Below, piece by piece: positions 48,133 through 57,562 of a stretch of DNA of 64,000 nt. A program made the position numbers and the translations under genes. The DNA lies in assembly GCF_032854445.1 (NCBI RefSeq), contig NC_088295.1, positions 42,335,385-42,399,384 of the forward strand. The letters are read 5' to 3'. Each line of letters opens with the position of its first letter. Position 1 is the first letter of the stretch. This DNA comes from Liolophura sinensis. Lineage: Eukaryota > Mollusca > Polyplacophora > Chitonida > Chitonidae. The notes beneath the pieces were generated by a model. It saw only the letters and a program-made list of their open reading frames with translations, made no database searches and was not told the DNA's origin.

Positions 48133-49007
48133 GATTGCATTTAGAGAATACCACTAAGGCGGTAAATGTTCACAGCCATTCATTCACATGCTTGTCTTCA
48201 TATCATTATTCTTGTCAGATAAAATAAACAGCTGTGATAGTGTCTATTCTGATACATACTGACATCTATTTTCTGAATAGTACCCTTTCAATATTAATTT
48301 ATATTTATAAGTTGGGATAGAGCAAGATGTGTGGAGCTTTATTCCCGCCAGTATTGTCCCATATTCATAACTTCTGTTTATGGAATTTTAGTGAATGAAT
48401 AAATGAAATGAAAAAACAATACAAACATAATAATACTGATAAATTGGCACGTCTATCCACGTGAATGCAGTATCTTAAGCCGAAAGTTCATGTTTGTTCA
48501 CTGAGAGACAAATCGAAGCCGGACAGCCATCGATTTTATTTGCTGATTTTGTTGATATAATTTTACTGTCGATTGATTTTCCGTTACCTAGGATGCATAT
48601 AAAGAGGAACAGTTGAGCCGTCAAAGAAAGCAAAACAGTTCTGACAGTTTCGCCCATGAAAATAAAAATTCGGTTTGTATCACAAGACTTTTATGGCCAT
48701 CTCTCTATGATATCTTGGTATTTCTATCTGATATCAGACAAAGCCAAGGAAGAAATTGCAACTATCGTAATTACAGCCTCATTTTCAGTTAATCTCTATC
48801 TCCCACGGCGCACTATGGTCGGATAAACACTACAGTTTCAGAGTTTTAAATGCCATGCTACGAAACATATCGTTTTATGATTTAAAATAACTTAACATAT
48901 AATTAAAAAAAGTTTGAGGTCCGTCTTTTAATTATTTCATACAGTCTGATATTCTCCACGCCTGTCAAGTATTTACGTGACATTACTAGTTACATGGTTA
49001 TCCAGTG

Positions 49008-49029
49008 ATATATATATATATATATATAT
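49008..49029. repeat. (AT)11 microsatellite at the M1/M2 boundary
   Basis: An uninterrupted AT dinucleotide run of about 22 bases lies between the end of M1 similarity (about 48900) and the start of M2 similarity (49078). Confidence 0.95.
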
Positions 49030-49607
49030 GGTATCAGTAACCCCTTATTGGAGGCGTTCAATAAAGGGAATGGTGACCGGATTCGATTGAAATGAGATTG
49101 ACATGTCGCCTGAAATTGCCGTCTAAGCAATATGTGAATAGAATATGTGTTGTTACACTGTAATAGACTTTTTAATTCTTCAGTGGTCGGAATTTCTGGT
49201 GAATACCAGTGTTGTTATTACCTTCTAGGTATTTTTTAAGTATTCTCTCCAACAGTACTAGACCTGTAAGTGACTCAAAATTCTCATAGCCGTCTGCTCG
49301 CAATTTTATCACACATTACAAATTTAGGCCTGACATCTTAATTGAATGCAGGATAAGTCAAAACATCAAGGTACGCAGGCATTGTCCCGTTAAGTTCAGG
49401 CAAGGTGTATTTAGAAGGTCGTTTTATTTGATTAATATGAGTTTCAACCGTACTCAAGAACATTTTATTTATAACATCATTCATGTGCATGCAGGTATAT
49501 GGCAAAAAGTGGACATAAGCGAGCAAAAACTATCACCCATGCATGATAAGCCTGACCTAATGCCACAGTCGAAAGAGCGGAAAAGGAATTCAAACGTTCA
49601 GCTGCCA

Positions 49608-50270
49608 TGATCAAGAGATTCGAACATTCGACGATAATGGTAAGAGGAATCGAACACTCAGTGACAACGTTCAATGGAACCGATCACAGACAGCTTGTTA
49701 AGGGATTCGGACACTCAATCACACTGCTCAAGGAATTCAAACACTCTACTACAATGGTCAAGGAATTCAAACACTCTACTACAACGGCGAAAGGATTCAA
49801 ACAATCTACTACAATGGTGAAGTGATACAAACACTCTACTACAATGGTCAAGGAATTCAAACACTCTACTACAATGGTCAAGGGATTCAAACAATCTACT
49901 ACAATGGTCAAGGGATTCAAACACTCTACTACAATGGTCAAGGGATTCAAACAATCTTCTACAATGGTCAAGGGATTCAAACACTCTACTACAATGGTCA
50001 AGGGATTCAAACAATCTACTGCAATGGTCAAGGGATTCAAACAATCTACTACAATGGTGAAAGGATTCAAACAATCTATTACAATGGTGAAAGGATTCAA
50101 GCAATCTATTACAATGGTCAAGGAATTCAAACGCTCTGTTACAATGGTCAAGGAATTCAAACACTCTAATACAATGGTCAAGGGATTCAAACAATCTACT
50201 ACAATGATCACCTGATTCGAACACCCAACCATACCGGTCGAGATTGTTGCACTTAACCATACTGGTCATA
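49608..50270 (+). repeat. 30-bp minisatellite, about 20 copies
   Basis: The unit is ACAATGGTCAAGGGATTCAA plus ACAATCTACT or ACACTCTACT. From 49741 to 50220 sixteen units follow in exact 30-base register; about four diverged units precede them and one or two follow. Because 30 is a multiple of three and the unit lacks stops in most frames, long open frames appear on both strands (decapeptides such as GQGIQTLYYN on plus and RLFESLDHCS on minus). Nothing suggests they are translated. A short diverged relative lies at 59483-59770, and M1 has none. Confidence 0.97.
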
Positions 50271-50406
50271 AATAAATAAAGAAAGAAGAAGCAAATAAGG
50301 AAGTAAATAAAGTCATCGTAAGCCACATTTAACTACCATATCATTCTTGATGAGTATACGGATTATATTTAATTGGTAGCCACAGTTTTCCTTTCATTAA
50401 ATGACC

Positions 50407-50798
50407 GGCCGCGAATGCACAGTTGGTAGAGTGTCCGCTTCGGGACCATATCGATCCAGGGTCAATCCGGTCGAGTCACACCTAAATATAAGCGTTAAGT
50501 ACGACATTCATATACCATTCATAGTCCGTAAAAGGCGTTCCAAGTCCTAAGACTTTTGGCGTTCAGCATGAAGGGGATAGTGCAACGACTGGTTGATCCG
50601 TATCAGTATAATGGTTCGGGCGGGGCGCCTTACTTGCCTTCGGAAATGCGTCTCGGTGAAGCAGCACTAGATAAAAGATGGGTGGAAATCCGTCCTGCAA
50701 CAAAGAGGCACATTACATGCACTCTAAGGGTTCCTTCGTCGTCATATGACTGAAAAATTGTTAAGTACGCCGTTAAACCCCAAGCACTCACTCACTTT
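50407..50798 (+). repeat. SINE-2, full length, with 11-bp target duplication
   Basis: ATTAAATGACC flanks the element at 50396-50406 and 50799-50809. The head is tRNA-like: GGCCGCGAATGCACAGTTGG (A box region), then GTGTCCGCTTCGGGACC and a B box-like GGGTCAATCC. The body follows (GGCGTTCAGCATGAAGGGGA, TCAGTATAATGGTTCGGGCG), ending GTTAAACCCCAAGCACTCACTCACTT. Length is 392 bases. The paralogous site in M1 (44000-44011, TAATGAAATGAC) has no insertion. Confidence 0.93.
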
Positions 50799-52714
50799 AT
50801 TAAATGACCATGTCCCTGGGAAAGTTCACCCTTGAGCGCTTTAGCAAAAGTCATTAGAAATTTGACTAATTCATAACGTGAATGCTTTTTTATGAGGAAA
50901 ACTACCTTGGGAAGATTCTACACGACCTTACTAATCATAATTTAATTGTCAACAAAAAGTGGCCTTGGCCTCATGTAGCAAAATATATGCCTGTCTAATT
51001 CGACGGAAGAAGCACCATTGGGAAGAAGGTTCCAGTAAAACGACTGTCGTCAAACCCAAGAATTATCTCTGAGGTATCAGTGTAGAATGATGAAAGGCCA
51101 GCTGTAGAAGGTTCCATGGCATGAGGAAGTTCCCAAGTGGGGTCTTTATTGAGTCAATGACCTGTTCTTATCGCTGAGATAAACAGATAAATGACAAGTT
51201 TAACAGACAGCTGTAATAACTATGATATTAGAAAAGATTAAATGAAAATGGATTATGTCTCGATTACATCTGTGAAAATGCCCTGGGGGTATCTCGGAAT
51301 AAACTCGCGTCACTGTTGCATGTGCGCTCGTGGTTCTATACTTTAGGAAGTTTATCTTGAGTTAAATTACAAGAAAAAAAGCGTGTCATTTTTGTTTCTT
51401 TGCCAGTAAAAATTGTATTATAACCCATTTCAGAGCTCGGCTAAGGCTATATGTCAGAAGCTTGTCACTTATTGTTTTCTTTTTTCGGGTGGTGGTTGAG
51501 GGGATGAGAGTTACACTGTTTTCTGCTAGATTCTATTCTGTTTGCATCATAGCCTTTGCACTGTTTCCTCTTTAGGTTTCAGCGGGCCATGGAAAGAAAT
51601 TCTATGTCGTCGGATGAGAAAAAGCAAAGGGATGCTGATTCAAACTCAAAGGGACAAGAATAACGAACATTAACATCAAACGATATGATCCCTTGTCATT
51701 TGACAAGCCTTCTGCCCTTTTGAACCTTCATTCACTCGGTCAACGTTGATTTTGAGAAAATATTACACACTCTGTTTTATGGGTAATTGACTCCAAAATG
51801 ATATTCTTTTTATCTACACAACGAATGTAATGACATGGGCTTTGGGCTATCCTTTTTATTGTTCTGTTCTTCATTTACTGGTTGGTTGAGAATTAGTTGT
51901 CTCGGGCTTCGGAAAGCTATAAAGGCCTTTTGCTTTTTTGCAGATCACACCAAATGGAATGGGGGGAAAATGCCATATTGAATGAGATCAGAATTCTACG
52001 TATCGATGAAAACATATTTTGACAGCGCTTGATAGCTTTACAGACAATACATAACATGATCCAGTCGCAGAACGCCGTCAACAAAAATCATAAAAATGGT
52101 TACTGGAAAACTGCACTAATTCACATTTTCGATTCCAGATCTGAAATAACTCAGTTCTCGTTACTAAGGCAGAATAACTTTTATGGTGATTGTTCCATGT
52201 TGTCAAATATGGACGGCGAAATGGTACGTCAAATACATAATCAGCTAAGCTGCAATTTAAACCTCATATGTCATCATTCTGAGTGTTCTGTATTTTAAGT
52301 GAATCGTTCAGATGTACTCAACTTGCCATCACAGTGAGCATTTGCCATATACCACGCTGTCTTTGTTGCTCTGATTTTACTTTTTGTGCTGTAGTCTCTT
52401 ATATATTCAGATAGAACATTTACTGTAAAGTGTAAAACTAGTGAAACCCGACCACCTGTCACTTTATGTCATTTAGGGCTTTATTCTAACTGTTCATGTA
52501 AATGTTTACATAACAATTTATAAGGCCTTAGCACGACATCATACGTAGAATTACTTAAGAATGCAATGATGTTAACTGACATTTATTAGACGTCACTGGT
52601 CTAGAATTATTCAGAAAGGATATATAACAAAACAATCACATGGAAACAATACAAAGGCACGAGATTTCGGGAATGCATATAGTCCGGAAGCGGAAGCCTG
52701 GTTTATATAAAAAA

Positions 52715-52880
52715 AATACAATATGAAAGACTACAGCACAATGAGTTAAACCAGAGTAGCGACGACACTGTGATGGTCACGACAAATGGTCACAAGTACG
52801 TGGAGAAATCCGACCTCTTGTCATTTTATCCTAAGTATTCATGTAAATGCATTAGTAGCAAATTATACCCGCCCTGGCGC
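52715..52880 (+). repeat. Dispersed repeat R3 in M2 (left)
   Basis: GACTACAGCACAATGAGTTAAACCAGAGTAGCGACGACACTGTGA, AAATGGTCACAAGTACGTGG and GACCTCTTGTCATTTTATCC are R3 blocks. A partial additional R3-like tail (TTTATTCTAACTGTTCATGTAAATG) occurs just upstream at about 52480. Together with the inverted R3 at 56410-56530 it brackets about 3.8 kb. Confidence 0.75.
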
Positions 52881-53355
52881 CTTTTTGTTTTTCTTCTGAA
52901 GACTCCTCTTGCAGTTTCTTTTTCTGGACAGTCAGTCAGTCATGGTCAAATTAAACCCGACTATCCATATCTTCGACAAAGAGCTATTTATCATGAATAT
53001 TTACCGACTAAATCACAAAATCTGCCTTGTTGCCAGGCATCAGGCCACTTTCATGAACACAACTGACCCTGCTTATCTGATAACTTCATAGAGATATTGA
53101 CTCCATGGCGGATGGCTTTGCGTTGTCTAGACACTCACGTTTAGTCATTGTCATGAAAAAAACTCACATTTTTATTCCATGCTTTCATATCGAATCCTTA
53201 TCTGTTTGTTTTACACTGGCTATCATGTACTTTTCAACATTTAACTCTTCTGCTTATATGCAAACCTCGTAACGATGTGACTGGAATATTACCAATATGG
53301 GGTAAGCCATTCATACACCAGCTTGCCTTCTTTCCATTATTCTTATCCAATCAGA

Positions 53356-53494
53356 AGGTCTACCAACAGCCTGCGAATGGTTGTGGGTTTCCCCCGGACT
53401 CTGCCCGGTTTCCTCCCACCATAATGCTGTCGTCTAAGTGAAATATTCTTGAGTAAACGGCGTAAAACATCACTCAAATAAATCAATAAATAAG
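53356..53494 (+). repeat. SINE-1, 5'-truncated, plus orientation
   Basis: GGTCTACCAACAGCCTGCGAATGG, GGGTTTCCCCCGGACTCTGCCCGGTTTCCTCCCACC, AAGTGAAATATTCTTGAGTA and GTAAAACATCACTCAAATAAATC run to an A-rich tail. A small deletion removes GGCCGCCG. The matching interval is absent from M3, which joins the flanks between 60340 and 60355. Confidence 0.9.
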
Positions 53495-53624
53495 TATCCG
53501 ATTTTGTATATATTCATATATATAACAATGCACACTCAATTCTACGTAAAGGACAATAACTTGGTACGTCTATTCACTTAAACTAGCAACATCTGAAACC
53601 CGAGGATTATGGTTGTTCAAATCT

Positions 53625-54130
53625 ATACGTCGAAGAATTCTTATACCAGCCTTCAATAAAGATGGACGTTTAAGGCCAGTGATCGTAAGGCTTGTCACTT
53701 TGTCAGGCCAGGTTTAAGGCCAGTGATCTGTAAGGCCTGTCACTTTACGTCAGGCCAGGTTTAAGGCCAGTGATCGTAAGGCCTGTCACTTTGTGTCAGG
53801 CGAGATTTAAGGCTTGTGGTCGTAAGGCCTGTCATTTTACGGCAGGCCAGTGATCGTAAGGCCTGTCACTTTCCGTCAGGCCAGGTTTAAGGCCAGTGAT
53901 CTGTAAGGCCGGTCACTTTACGCCAGGCCAGGTTTAAGGCCAGAGATCTGTAAGGCCTGTCATTTTACGTCAGACTAGGTTTAAGGCCAGTTCCCAAAAC
54001 GACGCTTAACATAAACTACCAAAGAACTAAGAAAATACATAAAGGACGAAATTAGGACGGAATCATGTTGGGAAGAGAAACAGTCTACGTACAGTCTACA
54101 GTCAACGATGTTGGAAAGGCGCAAGGTATA
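53625..54130 (+). repeat. Dispersed repeat R4 in M2, split by a minisatellite
   Basis: The left part (ATACGTCGAAGAATTCTTATACC, AATAAAGATGGACGTTTAAGG) and right part (CAGTTCCCAAAACGACGCTTAAC, ACTACCAAAGAACTAAG, GATGTTGGAAAGGCGCAAGGTA) match R4 in M3 (60470-60672), where they are contiguous. The intervening 320 bases are the array at 53668-53990. Confidence 0.85.
53668..53990 (+). repeat. 46-47-bp minisatellite inside R4, about 7 units
   Basis: The repeated unit starts GTTTAAGGCCAGTGATCGTAAGG or GTTTAAGGCCAGTGATCTGTAAGG and continues CCTGTCACTTTACGTCAGGCCAG. Unit starts are near 53668, 53711, 53758 and 53804, with an irregular unit in the middle, then 53885, 53932 and a closing partial at 53979. 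Each unit holds a GGCCTG...CAGGCC inverted repeat with an 11-base loop. The single-copy counterpart in M3 is at about 60510-60545. Confidence 0.94.
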
Positions 54131-55639
54131 TTCTAAGCGAATGAGTAAAATAAGTATTAAAATCGTGTATCATGTTAGTATATAAGTGGTTATTAATTCA
54201 GTAAGAAAAATCGGATCTGGTGGGGATTACGCCTTAATCCATCGATGATCTCATGATTTTGTTGGTAGGAGTTTTTCGCTGACTTATGATGCATATGAAG
54301 AGGAACAGTTGAATTTATCTTGCGAACCCGGCAAAGAAAACAAAACATTTCTGATCGATTTATTCATGTTTTATGGAATAAAAAGCAATTTCATGAGTAT
54401 AACATTTTCCACAAGTAAATACGTCGTTAAATTAGAAATCATATCTGTGTGACAAGACTATTAAGATAAATCTCTCTGTGATATCTTTCTATTTCTATCT
54501 GAGATCAGATGCCAAGCATGAAACTGCAACTTTAGCAATTATAGCCTCATTTCCAGTTGATCATTATTTCCCACGACACACTAAAATCTACATTTCCAGA
54601 GTTTTAAATGCCGAGTTATGATACATAACAATTTACCATTTTTAATAACTATACACAGATTTCTCAATATTCAAGGACAATTTATTCATGATCAATAATT
54701 TATCTCTCATAAGAAAATCTAACATCTGGAAATCAATGATGTAGAAAATTAGACAGCAAATCAACTGCAAGTCAGAGCCCGGAAGCAAAAGGCCGCCGTG
54801 CATAGCACTTCTTGGTCTTCATAAAATAAAATGAGTCTAAATGGTTATCATGAAGCCAGAAAGCAGAACTGTCAGATCATGATAATAATGCCGCTTTATG
54901 TAATAGTCCATGAAGTGTCCTAAATGTCACCTTCTGTCGCACGTACAACACAGATAGCGCTAACATGTAAATTCCTGAATACTTGCTTGACCTAGTATTA
55001 CATGTTATACCAACATTACATGTTTACACTACATTTTAAAGTTATGACATTTTGGGTAAAACAAACAGAGGCTATATTGGCATATTAAACCCAGTATTTG
55101 TACTTATCGGTGCTAAATTCTATTATGAAGGAAGGAAAACAAATGGCACACTACAGACCTACCCACTGATCTTGGCTACAGAAAATCTTTAAGACTAAAG
55201 ACATTTTCCTGTGGAAAATAACAGAGAAATGAAAATATGAGGGAAACTACGAGATTAAAGCACTGCTGCGAGGAAGAAAAAAACGGCATCTTCACATCAT
55301 AAAATAATGACATGCTAGGCACTAATAAATCGTGTTTTCAACTGCGGGAATGAGAACAAAAGATGAATATAACCCCATGCATAACCATAATAACTGCACT
55401 GCGTGATTTGAAAATAATCAGTGAATTTTATTGCTTTAAACCTTTGTTTGCTTCTGTTTACTTTCAGGCTAAGGGTTGGTTTGTATGTGGATGTACATCA
55501 TCACAAACGATTGGATGCTTCTTATGGTTATGGGATTTTATATACATAAGACTTATTCTTCTTATTTCATTCACGATTAAATCTTCGCACAATCTATTAT
55601 CTCCAGTTAAATTTATCACACGTGCAGATGGCTAGGCGC

Positions 55640-55733
55640 TTCCGTTTCCTCCCACCATTATGCTGACCGCCGTGGAATAAGTTAAAATATTTTTGAGTTC
55701 GGCGAAAAGACTAATCCAATAAATAAATAAAAT
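55640..55733 (+). repeat. SINE-1 3' part, shared with M3
   Basis: CCGTTTCCTCCCACCATTATGCTGACCGCC, AAAATATTTTTGAGTTCGGC and CCAATAAATAAATAAAATAG keep the SINE-1 3' half and tail. The same insertion, in the same flanking sequence, is at 62267-62364, so it predates the M2/M3 duplication. Confidence 0.82.
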
Positions 55734-56409
55734 AGATTAATCAAATCAAACGATTTATTCATATGTAGTATCATAATATGATATGCTAGTCATAATCAAT
55801 AATATATCAACACTGGATAATTTGTATCCTAATAAATGGTATCAAATCGACACTATATAGAAAAGACAAAAACAACATGTCAAGCACTTGAGGTTCATGG
55901 ACATCCATAAAATTGTCTATTTTGTTAAGAGATTTAAACAAGACATAGCCCAGGTTACAAATAGGTAATCCAAACAACCTATATACGGAGGAGACTGTTG
56001 ACCTATCAAAGCCAATTCTGTGCTATTGCTCCACAAGCACTTCAGACAAATCTGACTAAATATTATCCATTGATTTTTTTTTCGTCTATAAATGACTGAC
56101 GGTGTTGAACTTACGGATGTGCACTTTAATGTTTCACTGTTTTTCACCCAGTTTTAGATTTATATCTCATTTTGTTTTATGAAACCACCATGGCATTTTT
56201 TGCAAGACATTATAAGCAGGATTAAGTTCAACACTTTACTGTAAGCCTACGCTAAGGTTTTTAGCATATGCAGAAGATATGCAATTTATTTAGATGTCCA
56301 TACATGTTTTATTAGAACATAAAACAATTTCCGTTTGGTTGAAAATGGCAAGTGGTTCCATGGCTCTCGGAGGCATATAAGATGCTTACTTTTACGTGGA
56401 GAGTTAGAA

Positions 56410-56530
56410 TTAAATCCTAACTGAGGTAAATTAACACGAGGCCGGTCACGTGTGAACATTTGACAATTATCACACTGTCGACGCTTCTGTGGATTTACTC
56501 TATATGCTGTAGTATTTATATTTAGAAAAC
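56410..56530 (-). repeat. Dispersed repeat R3 in M2 (right, inverted)
   Basis: The reverse complement gives CTACAGCATATAGAGTAAAT, CACAGAAGCGTCGACAGTGTGATAATTGTC, TTCACACGTGACCGGCCTCG and TTTACCTCAGTTAGGATTTAATTC, following R3. M3 has the same copy at 63670-63790. Confidence 0.78.
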
Positions 56531-57233
56531 TGACTCCAAAATGGCTTAAAGCTAGGGAATAACTATTATCAGCAAAATCTCTGACAATTTTGGCAAATTC
56601 TCAGCGAGATTTATCGTTCTTTGTTAAACCTCTCCAGGCGACGTCACTCAATTTAGGGGTTAACTCGACAGCCAGAAATTCATCTCGTGTAGCCCAAAGG
56701 TTTTCGTGTGATCAAAATTATAGAGAAATTACATCTTGTGATTCCGGAATTGAAAAAAGTATTGGATTTATATAAGAATAATTTATGTTTCAATTATACT
56801 GGAATGATAAGAAACTTCTAATGGTAAAGTCATAAAAATTGTTTGGCAATAATTGATTGTAACGTCTTAGCAGTTGTTTAATATGTTTTCAAGGACACAG
56901 ATATACGCTGACCTTTATAGCCTCTAAGGCGCCATCCAGTGGCCTCTCTTTCCCACACGCACCCACATCTTTTCCCCGGAGTTGAGTTTAAAAAAGCCGA
57001 ACACGAATCAATTTAATAAATGAACAAATAAATACCAGGATGTCGATTTTATTCGCCTGGAATGTGCAATGTAATTTGTTACAGGAACTACGCAGCAAGT
57101 TCAAATGTCGTCGTATCAGTTCTTCAAATCTATTAATTAAAATCTGCAAACCTACTATCGTACGCCAAAATTCGGCACTCAACAACCAATTTGACCACAT
57201 AGTTTTGAACACTTCTTCCATGTCGCAGGGAGC

Positions 57234-57425
57234 ATGCCTTGATTTAGTGGTTAAAGGGACTTACCTTCCGGACACACGAGGCGCGGTTTCAATCCCAGAC
57301 TTGGACAGGGAATTTGTAGATTCCAACGCGCTGACTGTTGTGGGACCTTGGTAACAATAAACGGTGGATGACGTTGGAATGACCGTTTGCACATTCTGAT
57401 GTTCGTTGACGATCACTTTTTTTCA
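57234..57425 (+). repeat. SINE-3, tRNA-derived
   Basis: The head GCCTTGATTTAGTGGTTAAAG resembles a tRNA A box and GCGCGGTTTCAATCCCAGAC holds a good B box (GGTTTCAATCC), about 40 bases apart, as in a pol III promoter. The body (TTGGACAGGGAATTTGTAGA ... TGTTGTGGGACC ... GTTCGTTGACGATCAC) matches 5416-5605 and ends in a T run. It is distinct from SINE-1 and SINE-2. Confidence 0.72.
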
Positions 57426-57489
57426 ACTTTTATGATGTACATCACATATGGGAAAGTTCATCAATATCTTACCAAAGTACTCCCAGGGC

Positions 57490-57562
57490 ACACCCGGTTT
57501 TTCCATCCATAATACTGACAGCCATCACAAAAAAGACATTTTTGAATAAATAAATTCAATAT
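57490..57562 (+). repeat. SINE-1, short 3' fragment
   Basis: GGCACACCCGGTTTTTCCATCC, ATAATACTGACAGCCATC, AAAGACATTTTTGAATAAATAAATTC is a much-mutated SINE-1 end with its AAAT tail. Confidence 0.6.

Larger units (their letters stand above)
43730..48900 (+). repeat. Segmental duplication module M1
   Basis: Blocks of M1 reappear in the same order and orientation in M2: 43735-44740 with 49078-51545 (M2 carrying two insertions), 45620-46450 with 51547-52330, 47100-47640 with 52720-53260, and 48470-48890 with 54230-54650. Shared anchors include GTCGCCTGAAATTGC, CATAATTTAATTGTCAA, GGTCAACGTTGATTTT and CATATCTTCGACAA. M1 has its own extra material (44750-45620, containing a minus-strand R4 and a local duplication) and its own SINE-1. 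No conserved gene is seen in the shared blocks. Confidence 0.88.
49078..56780 (+). repeat. Segmental duplication module M2
   Basis: M2 is the longest module in view. Its left part matches M1 and its right part (52480-53060 and 53505-56775) matches M3 (59787-60340 and 60355-64000), including a shared array relic, R3, R4, a SINE-1 tail at 55640 and the block ending GATTCCGGAATTGAAA. Relative to M1 it has gained about 1 kb with the 30-bp array and a SINE-2. Relative to M3 it has an expanded 46-47-bp array and a SINE-1 at 53356. The paired frames it shares with M3 (for example from about 55465) diverge without a coding bias that I can see. Confidence 0.9.

Noticed and set aside
47824-48140. Several 65-82-codon frames on both strands
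   Set aside because: They are readings of the full-length SINE-1 in different frames.
49741-50220. CRISPR-like regular array
   Set aside because: Units are contiguous with no unique spacers, and the context is eukaryotic; it is a minisatellite.
49684-50326. Long repetitive proteins of 182-203 codons on the minus strand and 115-123 codons on the plus strand
   Set aside because: All arise from the 30-bp tandem array, whose period is divisible by three; several frames are open at once, which indicates satellite and not a gene.
50556-50753. 65-codon frame resembling another at 63058-63243
   Set aside because: Both lie inside SINE-2 copies; the similarity is SINE sequence, not a conserved protein.
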